Shown here piece by piece: positions 24,333 to 31,010 of a DNA stretch of 33,878 nt. The DNA is from Lysinibacillus sphaericus OT4b.31 (GTDB lineage: Bacteria > Bacillota > Bacilli > Bacillales_A > Planococcaceae), in the NCBI RefSeq assembly GCF_000392615.1, contig NZ_KB933409.1:1-33878 (forward strand), read 5' to 3'. The stretch's first letter is position 1; each line of letters begins with the position of its first letter. The notes beneath the pieces are model-generated. The model ran no database searches. It was not told the origin of the DNA and was given only the letters and a program-made list of their open reading frames with translations. The position numbers and the translations under genes were made by a program.

Positions 24333-24459
24333 ATCCTTCTTTATTTATGTCATTGCTATTTATCTGAACGTCTGTTATATTTATTATGGGTAACTATATA
24401 CTCTTCGTTTAAAAAATTAAGTTTAAAAAATATCCCTCTCTCACCTTATAAAAAGGTTT

Positions 24460-24496
24460 GGACTGTTACCACCTAGTCGTAGTCAAGCAACAGCCC
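24460..24496. repeat. 8-bp stem-loop in the gap after the RNA polymerase-like gene
   Basis: GGACTGTT (24460-24467) and AACAGCCC (24489-24496) pair over 8 bp (one G-U on one strand) around a 21-base loop that contains TAGTCGTAGT. The same 10-mer occurs in the structured region near 31.09 kb. A second imperfect hairpin (AATGGA...TCCATT) lies at about 24521-24546. No T-tract follows closely. Confidence 0.4.
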
Positions 24497-24579
24497 TAAA
24501 AAGGAGGAATTATAAGAGGAATGGAAAGTATCTCTACTCTCCATTAGTCAAACTTTCAAACATGCCACAAACCGTTGAT

Positions 24580-27417
24580 TTAACTAGCTTTCTCACTGTT
24601 TTCATTTATACTTCCGTTAAAATTTTCACTAAAAATGTTGACGAATATCTCTTTATGTGTTTTAATTATAAATTTGAGCAATCTATTGTACTTCTTATCA
24701 ATTTTTACTTTGGCATTCGGATCATGGATATCGCAAATAAACGAATAAATAGTTTCAGGCTTTATTTTCAACTTACCAATCCTAGTTTCAAATTTTCGTG
24801 CAACATCATTAATTAATGTAAATTGCTTTTCTTTATCTTTAGTATCTACATAGATTTTCGCAATTGCATCTTCTAATTCTTCTCCAATTTCAATTAATTT
24901 TTTCTTTTGATTACGATTCGCTTTATCTTTATCTAGTGAGTTATTTAACAGATCAATAAGTTCGTTAGTTTTTGTAGGTTTTGCATTATCGTCATTATTT
25001 AAAATATCTTGAAGCATGTCCATTGGCGTATTAAATTGTACATACATCACTTCTTTACGCTTTTTACGGTCGATATTTTCAAAAAATGAAGGCTTAAATT
25101 TCTTCTTTTCTTTTGGTACTTCTTCAAATTTAAAAATACCAGCATCTTTATTTATGTACTTATTAACCGCTAACACTACTGAACGAACAGCCTTTTTAAC
25201 GTCAATCTCAAATGTTTTCTTTGCTACATCGATTGCTAGGGTACTAAGTGCAGCAACTAAATTGGTAAGTTGTAATACCTGTTCAGCTTTTTCATTCTCT
25301 CCAATCGATTGTAAATGATGGAATAATGACATAGCCAACTGTCCACTATTTACACATTCACCTATCACTGTTTTAGATTCAGCAATTTTATTATCTGCTT
25401 TAGCCATATCAATGTCTGTAAGCTTATAAACTATTGCTTCATCTTCTGATTCTCCTACACTGGTTTCACATACTAGATAATCTTCATTAGCCTTTTTAGC
25501 CAATCTAACCACCGTGCTATTATTAGTTGCGTGTACAAAATCCGAATCAAAGTCAGCTCCTGAGAGTCTTGACATGATAGAGTGATTCACCGAATTAACA
25601 ACTATTATCTCTTTACTTACTTTTATGTATTTCTTAATATTGGCATTATATGTATTATGCACCGCTAAAACATTACTCATATTTGTATGCGGATTACGAT
25701 GTAAAGCGACATCTTGCCAAAAATCAAATTGGGTAGTATAAACTTGATTACCACTTAAAGTTAAATCATCTAAATCTAATTTATTTATTGCTTGTTTGAG
25801 TAATTCTATAGGGTTTGATAACATCGTTAAATTGTCACCCTGCACTCGCACCTTCCCTTTTGCTACTCGTTTTTTATAACGATTAACCACTTGGCTGCGA
25901 TAATCTTTAAACATTTTCGTGTAAATAAATTCTGGATTAATCTCATACAAGTTAACATAAAACTCATTCAAATTATTATCATTACTTGTAGCTTTTAAGT
26001 GTTCGATTAATGTCGATGGGTTATTTTTTAATTCATCTATGTACTTCTTATCAATTGCTAATAATTCATTCATATCATCTTGGTTAACTAATAAAGCATT
26101 AATCATCTGATAACTCATTTGTTGGGTTATAGTTCCATCCTGTAGTTTTGGCGCTTGTGACGGTTTTTCATATTTACACACCCCAAACATTTGTCCTTCA
26201 TCTCTAACTACATCCTTCCAGTAAGCATACATCGCTTCCCTGTTTGCATTTACATCATCTAATTTCATCTTATAAGCCATCTTGAACATTTTCATAGAAT
26301 TAGGTGTGACAATCATCTTTACATTTTCAGCTAAAATAGGATTACCGAACATGTCATGTAAAACCCATTCATCATATTTAACACCATCTGGACAGTTATC
26401 TTTTAAAAATAATTGAATATCAGTTTTAAACGCTGCTGATTTAAAGAAGTGGTTACGTAACAGTACAAATGATTTATCTGCATAATCTGAAGCTTTAAAT
26501 ACTCTTACATCGAGTAATGATTCACCGTCAAAAATATCATTTGTAATTGAATGGTTATCAGCTTTATCAACGGTTAATCTCTTCTTCTTTCCTTTACCCT
26601 CTGCATAAACTAAGTTAACATCCTCTTTAAATGTAGATTTCACATCATCAACTAGTAAAATATTATCTACATTAATATTTATTAAACCTTGTATTGCTGA
26701 CCCGATTAATGACTCATACGCTCGGATACTTACGAGATCAATAGTTTCTTCCTCATCAAATTTAAGTCCCATGCGTTGCCATTCCGTCATTTCTTTATGT
26801 AATTTTTTTTCGATGAATAAAACTTCTCCTTTGCGGCTCTTGCTGGAGCTTCTGGAAAACTGCACGTATTCAACTCTTACTGTTTTATCATCTTTTTTAT
26901 AGTCGATAAAGAAACCATCTTGATATAGTATCTCTCGCAACTCTTCAACCTTTACCGATTTCCATTCTTTGTTTTCTTTTTCTTCTTCAACCTTTTCTAA
27001 ATATGTTTCTGCATCATCTATTTTTTTACCTAACTTCTCAATTTCCTTTTCTTTTCTTTTAATTTCTTTTTCTAACTTTTTAACGTCCTTTTCCTTGTTA
27101 TCTTCAAGTCTCAACTTTTCAAGATAACTTTTGTATTCTTCAATTCTCTCTTTAGTACGCTCAATTATCGTTTTAGCGTTATCTACGTCATAATCAAAAG
27201 AAACATTTACTACTGCATTCGATAATAATTTATTAGAATTAAATTTACTTTCAAATGTTTTGAATCCTTTGAGAGAGAGCATTTTAATCAATTGCATTGA
27301 ATAAGGTAACTTCCCGACATAGTCACGAGTTAAATAGTCCCCACGCTTATTATTTGCATAAATTTTATTTGCTTCAATCGACTGAATGTAAACTCCATTA
27401 TTATTGTTTTTCGTCAA
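24580..27417 (-). CDS. Single-chain double-psi beta-barrel RNA polymerase (YonO-like)
   Basis: A 945-residue protein whose start I place at TTG 27417, 8 bases after GGAGG; the longer GTG reading would put that ribosome site inside the gene. The signature is LSGADFDSDF, with Asp622, Asp624 and Asp626, the DxDxD metal loop of the beta-prime type barrel (cellular enzymes: NADFDGD). Before it, VRVQGDNLTMLSNPIELL, LHRNPHTNMSNVLAV and IIVVNSVNH follow the order seen in RdRP/YonO-type enzymes. SRSSSKSRKGEVLF (about 188-200) fits the first barrel. Residues 81-152 are a long coiled coil. SPbeta YonO is a DNA-dependent RNA polymerase of comparable length. I infer that this one transcribes prophage genes; an RNA- or DNA-templated repair role cannot be excluded. 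Confidence 0.8.
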   Translation of the reverse strand: MTKNNNNGVYIQSIEANKIYANNKRGDYLTRDYVGKLPYSMQLIKMLSLKGFKTFESKFNSNKLLSNAVVNVSFDYDVDNAKTIIERTKERIEEYKSYLEKLRLEDNKEKDVKKLEKEIKRKEKEIEKLGKKIDDAETYLEKVEEEKENKEWKSVKVEELREILYQDGFFIDYKKDDKTVRVEYVQFSRSSSKSRKGEVLFIEKKLHKEMTEWQRMGLKFDEEETIDLVSIRAYESLIGSAIQGLININVDNILLVDDVKSTFKEDVNLVYAEGKGKKKRLTVDKADNHSITNDIFDGESLLDVRVFKASDYADKSFVLLRNHFFKSAAFKTDIQLFLKDNCPDGVKYDEWVLHDMFGNPILAENVKMIVTPNSMKMFKMAYKMKLDDVNANREAMYAYWKDVVRDEGQMFGVCKYEKPSQAPKLQDGTITQQMSYQMINALLVNQDDMNELLAIDKKYIDELKNNPSTLIEHLKATSNDNNLNEFYVNLYEINPEFIYTKMFKDYRSQVVNRYKKRVAKGKVRVQGDNLTMLSNPIELLKQAINKLDLDDLTLSGNQVYTTQFDFWQDVALHRNPHTNMSNVLAVHNTYNANIKKYIKVSKEIIVVNSVNHSIMSRLSGADFDSDFVHATNNSTVVRLAKKANEDYLVCETSVGESEDEAIVYKLTDIDMAKADNKIAESKTVIGECVNSGQLAMSLFHHLQSIGENEKAEQVLQLTNLVAALSTLAIDVAKKTFEIDVKKAVRSVVLAVNKYINKDAGIFKFEEVPKEKKKFKPSFFENIDRKKRKEVMYVQFNTPMDMLQDILNNDDNAKPTKTNELIDLLNNSLDKDKANRNQKKKLIEIGEELEDAIAKIYVDTKDKEKQFTLINDVARKFETRIGKLKIKPETIYSFICDIHDPNAKVKIDKKYNRLLKFIIKTHKEIFVNIFSENFNGSINENSEKAS

Positions 27418-27439
27418 TATTAATTCCTCCATTTTCCCT

Positions 27440-27475
27440 TTTGTTTTATGTATTTCAGTAATGAGGTAAAGAATA
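27440..27475 (-). promoter_or_regulatory. Putative promoter or operator before the RNA polymerase-like gene
   Basis: Minus strand has TTGACT at about 27480-27475 and ATACATAAA at about 27446-27454 before the ribosome site. The spacing to a good -10 is not standard (19 bases or more), so it may be a host promoter of poor fit or a phage-specific signal. Confidence 0.3.
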
Positions 27476-27485
27476 GTCAACACTT

Positions 27486-27572
27486 TTAATATTGAAGTAT
27501 CACTAACAATTCGCTTTCAGCAAATCGAAGTGATTCTAACAATTTTAAAACTATTGCCTTCGCCATATTCAT
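27486..27572 (-). CDS. Possible 28-residue peptide upstream of the polymerase gene
   Basis: ATG 27572 to TAA 27486 encodes a 28-residue amphipathic helix (MNMAKAIVLKLLESLRFAES, then ELLVILQY). The ribosome site (AGGGAA, 9 bases away) is weak. It ends just before the polymerase leader and could be a leader peptide. No homology recognised. Confidence 0.3.
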   Translation of the reverse strand: MNMAKAIVLKLLESLRFAESELLVILQY

Positions 27573-27660
27573 TATTAAATGTTCCCTATTCGGTCGCATT
27601 CAACAATGAATCTGTCGGATGTGTTTTTTATTTATTTTCTTGACTTTTTATGTATTATTT

Positions 27661-27714
27661 GTACACAGGATAAGCAACTTTCTATATAAGTTGGAATATG
27701 CATATTGTGTGTAC
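27661..27714. repeat. Nested inverted repeats after the helicase gene
   Basis: Outer arms GTACACA (27661-27667) and TGTGTAC (27708-27714); inner arms CAACTT (27675-27680) and AAGTTG (27688-27693). They lie directly after the helicase stop and before the polymerase transcript. No T-tract, so a terminator is unlikely; a protein-binding site or mRNA structure is possible. Confidence 0.4.
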
Positions 27715-27717
27715 ACT

Positions 27718-29244
27718 TTACCTAGTTATGTTGTCAATTATTGTCCAGTACCTTACTGACTTCCTTTGACCATCTATCTTAGTTTTAGTTGTTTTAGATA
27801 CAATGAGATATGAAATTTTATTCTCTTTTAAGTACTCGTTCAATAGTGAAATACTTCGTTGTATCCTGTTACTGTTATCCTTCAATCCGACTTTATGTAT
27901 TAGTTCTTCACGTTGCTCTTTATACAATTCGACACCAACGTTTGCTTCCAGATACTCGACCAAGCTTTGCTCCTTTTGCTCTTGTTGAACTGCTTCATAA
28001 TTCATTGTTTGTCCATACTCAATCCCTAATTTGTTCATCATAAACCTCTTGTACCCCATCCCTTTCATTTGTTTACCTTTAAATTTAACTTCAATGTCCT
28101 TCATTATGTAAATTTCTTTCTGATACTGCTTTAACTTTAAATGAGCTAATTCATTAACCTTGAAATCTTTAGTAGCCTCATCAAAGTAAATGAAATCATT
28201 ATGATATGTACGATCACTTATGTATTTTCTATTAAATTCTTTTCTGTCCCACTTAAATAGTTCGAGTTCCTCTAATTCTTTTGCTTTATCAAATAGATTG
28301 AGTACGCCTTTGTTATAATTTCGTATGTAAATACCGCTGCACCTGTCATTATCATCTAACAAACGTTTGCGCCCTATGCACTGGATAGTTTGTGACCAAT
28401 CAAAAACACTCGTTATTATGTGTTTGATTGATGTATCGTAGAGATTCACTCCCACATCAAGAGCCGTGGTGGAAACCAAAAGTCTACTATTGAAGGTTTC
28501 ATTTTGGATTGGATACCCTTGTTCCCTTAATATCTCTATAGCTTCTGTATTTTTTGCGTGTTTTGAGCAGAAGAATAAAGCATCCTTCTTAAACTCGTTG
28601 TAAATCTCAAGAGCATAATCCATACTCCCACTAAAAAACATGATTTTATCTTCTGTACTATGTAATTTGTCTCTAATGATTTCTTTGACATCTTGTTTTT
28701 TATTGAAGAAATAAAATTTATCAACATAGTCATATGATTTCGGTATATGATAATAATTATCTTCTGTCACATGTCCTTCCTCTACAAATTGATTAAAGAA
28801 ACTGGTAGCTGTCGCACTCATGTAAATCTTTTTAGATGGATGATTATAAATCCACTCAAATGATAAATCAGTGTATCGATTATAAATTTCTGTTACGTGA
28901 TGGAACTCGTCTAAACATATCCAATCATAATCTGTAGTAAACACATTTGAAGTCATTACATTATTGCGTATTGATTGCTCAATGCGCTGATACGTTGTTA
29001 TATCTACATTAAATGTAAATGTTTCTTCAACTTCATCTGTAGTTTGATTTTTTAATGCATCACGATTACAGACGAATAATATCTTTTTACCTTTTAACAT
29101 AGAGATGGTTGCGATTTTATGTATGATTATGTGCGTCTTACCTGTAGCCGTACCTCCATCTAAAATTACGTTAGCATTCCAATTTTCAATTTCTTCCTCA
29201 CTAATTACCTTTCCGAACTTATTTCCACTTTCAAATTTCCTCAC
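27718..29244 (-). CDS. SF2 DEAD/DEAH-like helicase
   Basis: A 508-residue helicase. Motif I GGTATGKT (30-37), Ia-like LFVCNRDALKNQT, motif II LDEFHH (Asp112-Glu113-Phe-His115), motif III MSATAT (142-147), a C-terminal RecA domain with FFSGSMDYAL and STTALDVGVNL (motif V), and motif VI QCIGRKR (Gln288, Arg292, Arg294). Residues 390-508 are a basic tail ending in SYLIVSKTTKT..RYWTII, perhaps DNA-binding. Start is GTG 29244 with GGAGG 6 bases before. It probably unwinds phage DNA in replication. It is the first gene of the early operon that also holds the RNA polymerase-like gene. Confidence 0.88.
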   Translation of the reverse strand: MRKFESGNKFGKVISEEEIENWNANVILDGGTATGKTHIIIHKIATISMLKGKKILFVCNRDALKNQTTDEVEETFTFNVDITTYQRIEQSIRNNVMTSNVFTTDYDWICLDEFHHVTEIYNRYTDLSFEWIYNHPSKKIYMSATATSFFNQFVEEGHVTEDNYYHIPKSYDYVDKFYFFNKKQDVKEIIRDKLHSTEDKIMFFSGSMDYALEIYNEFKKDALFFCSKHAKNTEAIEILREQGYPIQNETFNSRLLVSTTALDVGVNLYDTSIKHIITSVFDWSQTIQCIGRKRLLDDNDRCSGIYIRNYNKGVLNLFDKAKELEELELFKWDRKEFNRKYISDRTYHNDFIYFDEATKDFKVNELAHLKLKQYQKEIYIMKDIEVKFKGKQMKGMGYKRFMMNKLGIEYGQTMNYEAVQQEQKEQSLVEYLEANVGVELYKEQREELIHKVGLKDNSNRIQRSISLLNEYLKENKISYLIVSKTTKTKIDGQRKSVRYWTIIDNITR

Positions 29245-29368
29245 TTCATTCCTCCTTCTTTTTTCTATTTACCTTTTATTAGGTGATATAAGGTAATATA
29301 ATATAAAATAATGAATATTATTTTACCTCACTCTATTTACTCCCATTTAATATCATGGTATGATTGCT

Positions 29369-29389
29369 TCAACAACAAAACTGATACAT
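29369..29389 (-). CDS. Six-codon leader ORF (MYQFCC) before the helicase
   Basis: ATG TAT CAG TTT TGT TGT TGA on the minus strand, with a perfect AGGAGG nine bases before the ATG, 125 bases upstream of the helicase start. A ribosome site this good in front of six codons suggests a translated leader that controls the downstream operon. There is no signal peptide, so it is not a typical Phr/arbitrium precursor. Expression is not proven. Confidence 0.35.
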   Translation of the reverse strand: MYQFCC

Positions 29390-29426
29390 ATAAATCTTCC
29401 TCCTTTCAAAAATAGGTAGAATAAAA

Positions 29427-29501
29427 TTGACACATTTACAAGTAGTTTGTAAGTGTTTATTTGTGTTTAGTTGATTTTTGGACACTTATTAATATTATAA
29501 T
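29427..29501 (+). promoter_or_regulatory. Divergent early promoter region with operator-like repeat
   Basis: Plus strand: perfect TTGACA at 29427-29432, overlapped by an imperfect palindrome (ACACATTTACAA, GTAG, TTTGTAAGTGT; 29430-29456). A further TATAAT at 29496-29501 has TTGATT 19 bases upstream. On the minus strand an overlapping TATAAT (29499-29494) points at the helicase. This is the likely early control region, with divergent transcription of the small plus-strand gene and the helicase operon. Confidence 0.5.
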
Positions 29502-29533
29502 GCAAAACTTGAGTAAGTGACAGTCATTTTTTT

Positions 29534-29595
29534 GATTAAACACTAGAAGCATTTTGTGGATAAAACTCTCTATAATTTGCTTCTAGTGTTTAATC
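29534..29595. repeat. 18-bp perfect inverted repeat around a consensus DnaA box
   Basis: GATTAAACACTAGAAGCA (29534-29551) and TGCTTCTAGTGTTTAATC (29578-29595) are exact complements. The 26-base spacer holds TGTGGATAA at 29555-29563, the exact complement of the consensus DnaA box TTATCCACA, and an AT-rich CTCTATAAT. A plus-strand T run lies at one side. It lacks a downstream T-tract for a standard terminator. A replication origin or DnaA-responsive control element is a reasonable inference. Confidence 0.6.
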
Positions 29596-29763
29596 ACCTT
29601 TTTGAATTTCTGCTACTTGTGGCAGAAAATTACCGATGTACTCATTTACTCTAGTCCATCTAACATTTCCGTGTACAATCCACCTAATCGTTTTATTTGA
29701 AAATGATCCATGCGAAATGCTAACATAACTGTGATATAAGTTGTAAAGGATTGATTATGTATG
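29590..29763 (-). pseudogene. Possible ORF remnant without a start
   Basis: Minus-strand frame ending at TAA 29592-29590 reads SYVSISHGSFSNKTIRWIVH, then GNVRWTRVNEYIGNFLPQVA and EIQKGD without stop. It has a protein-like composition but no ATG, GTG or TTG with a ribosome site; the frame is closed upstream by TAA. The stop lies within the right arm of the 18-bp repeat. It may be the end of a lost gene, or chance. Confidence 0.25.
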
Positions 29764-29922
29764 TCGGAAAAACTTAATACAAATACAGTTAATAATGATG
29801 AGCATCTTGCATTGAAAAACTTGTTCAATGATATTTCTAAAGATGAATTAGAAATTGCTAAAAAGTACATTAAAGCACTAGAGCAAGTTAGCAAAAAATC
29901 TGAAAGTAAACCCAAAGGATGA
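29761..29922 (+). CDS. Small plus-strand helical protein, unknown function
   Basis: A 53-residue protein, MSEKLNTNTVNNDEHLALKN onward, with a predicted helix at residues 14-45 (LKNLFNDISKDELEIAKKYI) and a basic tail. AAAGGA lies 10 bases before the ATG, and a strong terminator overlaps the stop. With promoters at about 29427-29501 upstream it is a complete plus-strand unit, divergent from the helicase. Its place opposite the early operon is where a repressor or an anti-repressor is expected, but it has no HTH; it may work by protein contact. Confidence 0.6.
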   Translation: MSEKLNTNTVNNDEHLALKNLFNDISKDELEIAKKYIKALEQVSKKSESKPKG

Positions 29923-29938
29923 TCTCATCCTTTTTTTA
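29914..29938 (+). terminator. Terminator of the small plus-strand gene
   Basis: AAAGGATGA, TC, TCATCCTTT, then TTTT: 9-bp perfect arms overlapping the stop codon, T-tract. The two-base gap means the actual hairpin loop uses the innermost bases of the arms. Clear Rho-independent type. Confidence 0.85.
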
Positions 29939-30113
29939 TTTTGCGTTTTTTATCTATCCAAATAATAATAGTAAATTTCGTAAGTAGCTAGTCGAGGTCA
30001 AAAAACTTTTTAAGAGACCACAAAATTGTTGTTTCTTTGAAATGGATCATGATATAGTATATTAGTTTAAATATTATTTACAAATAAGGAAAACTATAGT
30101 ATAATTAGAGTAG
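29939..30113. other. Intergenic, AT-rich, no gene seen
   Basis: No ORF with a ribosome site. It contains short A/T-rich quasi-repeats (TAGTATATTAG, CTATAGTATAAT) that could be promoters or binding sites. Between two transcription units that both end here (plus-strand small gene; minus-strand 30164-30610 gene). Confidence 0.3.
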
Positions 30114-30145
30114 TCAAAAAGGGCATGTAAATTTAACATACCCTT
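30114..30145 (-). terminator. Terminator of the 30164-30610 gene
   Basis: Minus strand AAGGGTATGT, 7-base loop, ACATGCCCTT then TTT: 10-bp arms with one T-G, followed by a short T run. Convincing Rho-independent terminator. Confidence 0.85.
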
Positions 30146-30163
30146 AATTATTAATGATTTTAT

Positions 30164-30610
30164 TTACCAAATATCATCTATTTCAGCATTAGTTATTTCT
30201 ATAACTTTCATATTTGGTCGGAAGAAATAACAATCATCTTTAAATATGAAGTCACCGATTGAAATATTATTAGATGTGAATAATGAATCAATATCATCTA
30301 TTAGATTATCTTGGACATTTGCAGTAATACATAATTCAAATTCTACTTTACCATTAGACAATACGTTGAAAGTAAAGTAACCATTAAAATCAAAAAAGCA
30401 CTCATCTAGTCCTACTACTGACATGTTGAAATTTTCAATCGTGTAGTCGGGACTATTTTTTTCGTTGTAGTTATAGTCATTATTAACTATTTCATAATTT
30501 ATAATTTTACCATTTTCGTAAATTGGCTTACCTAGTAATTCAACTTGTGATGGGATGTCACCCTCAGCTATAAATTTGATTGTAGTTATCAACGTGTTCA
30601 TTGCATTCAT
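30164..30610 (-). CDS. Hypothetical acidic protein
   Basis: Not recognised. A 148-residue, Asn/Asp/Ile-rich, beta-rich soluble protein: IKFIAEGDIPSQVELLG, then DECFFDFNGYFTFNVLSNGK and VEFELCITANVQ, with a C-terminal CYFFRPNMKVIEI. The ATG at 30610 has AGGAGG 8 bases before it; a second ATG three codons on is possible. Its 5-prime leader is unusually structured (30638-30747), so translation or transcription may be regulated. It could be anti-repressor, immunity or cargo; unknown. Confidence 0.55.
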   Translation of the reverse strand: MNAMNTLITTIKFIAEGDIPSQVELLGKPIYENGKIINYEIVNNDYNYNEKNSPDYTIENFNMSVVGLDECFFDFNGYFTFNVLSNGKVEFELCITANVQDNLIDDIDSLFTSNNISIGDFIFKDDCYFFRPNMKVIEITNAEIDDIW

Positions 30611-30637
30611 AATGTTATCCTCCTAGTATCACCCTTG

Positions 30638-30747
30638 CCCATCAGGAGATCACCGGTGTATAATAACGGTATAACCTCCTATGGGTGGGTTAATGATTTA
30701 TCTGGAATCTGTTTGTCTCTGTGGTGGGGAGAACAGATTCCTTTTTT
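30638..30747 (+). ncRNA. Two-hairpin RNA-like element with plus-strand terminator
   Basis: First hairpin: CCCAT, AGGAG, ACCG pair with CGGT, CTCCT, ATGGG (30638-30685), one bulged C. Second hairpin: GGAATCTGTT and TCTC pair with GAGA and AACAGATTCC (30704-30741), followed by TTTTTT, a perfect plus-strand terminator. No protein gene precedes it on the plus strand, so it may be a small RNA of about 110 bases antisense to the leader of the 30164-30610 gene. The alternative is a regulatory leader of that gene on the minus strand, since the first hairpin forms on either strand. Confidence 0.45.
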
Positions 30748-30925
30748 ATTTTGATTTTTTTAATTTATATATGACTTCTTTTTCAATTGTGAATTCACTA
30801 TTAATGTAACTTTGCATGAATGCTTCGATTACGTCATTCATTTTTTCACCATTATGTTTACAAGTTTCTTTAAATTCTAGTTGTAAGTCTTCGTCAATAG
30901 AAGTTGTGAAAGTCTTTTTTGCCAT
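30746..30925 (-). CDS. Ribbon-helix-helix DNA-binding protein
   Basis: A 59-residue protein, MAKKTFTTSIDEDLQLEFKE onward: a strand (KTFTTSI) followed by two helices (EDLQLEFKETCKHNG and KMNDVIEAFMQSYIN), the CopG/Arc/ParG-type RHH fold. RHH proteins of this size are often plasmid copy-number or phage repressors and autoregulate. ATG 30925 has AAGGAGG 7 bases before. A good promoter (TTGATT-17-TATTAT) precedes it. Position after the replication-type gene and the structured region suggests control of replication or lysogeny. Confidence 0.8.
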   Translation of the reverse strand: MAKKTFTTSIDEDLQLEFKETCKHNGEKMNDVIEAFMQSYINSEFTIEKEVIYKLKKSK

Positions 30926-30946
30926 TGTTATCACCTCCTTAACCTT

Positions 30947-30975
30947 ATAATACATGTAAAAATAAATATAATCAA
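30947..30975 (-). promoter_or_regulatory. Promoter of the RHH gene
   Basis: Minus strand TTGATT (30975-30970), 17 bases, TATTAT (30952-30947). Good sigma-A match. A palindromic AT run (AATATTTATAAAAATATT type, about 30977-30995) just upstream could be an RHH operator. Confidence 0.6.
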
Positions 30976-31010
30976 CAATATTTTTATAAATATTTTTAAA
31001 TGTTTAAGTA

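Noticed and set aside
28536..28733. Minus-strand ORF inside the helicase
   Set aside because: Alternative frame of a gene with complete helicase motifs; no ribosome site.
29369..29389. Quorum-sensing (arbitrium-type) peptide
   Set aside because: Arbitrium precursors are about 40 residues with a signal peptide and sit next to an AimR gene; neither is present.
29646..29915. Minus-strand ORF of 89 codons
   Set aside because: It is antisense to the small plus-strand gene, which has a ribosome site and terminator. Its own start has no ribosome site and composition is that of a shadow frame. Only a different frame at its 3-prime end looked protein-like and is listed as a possible remnant.
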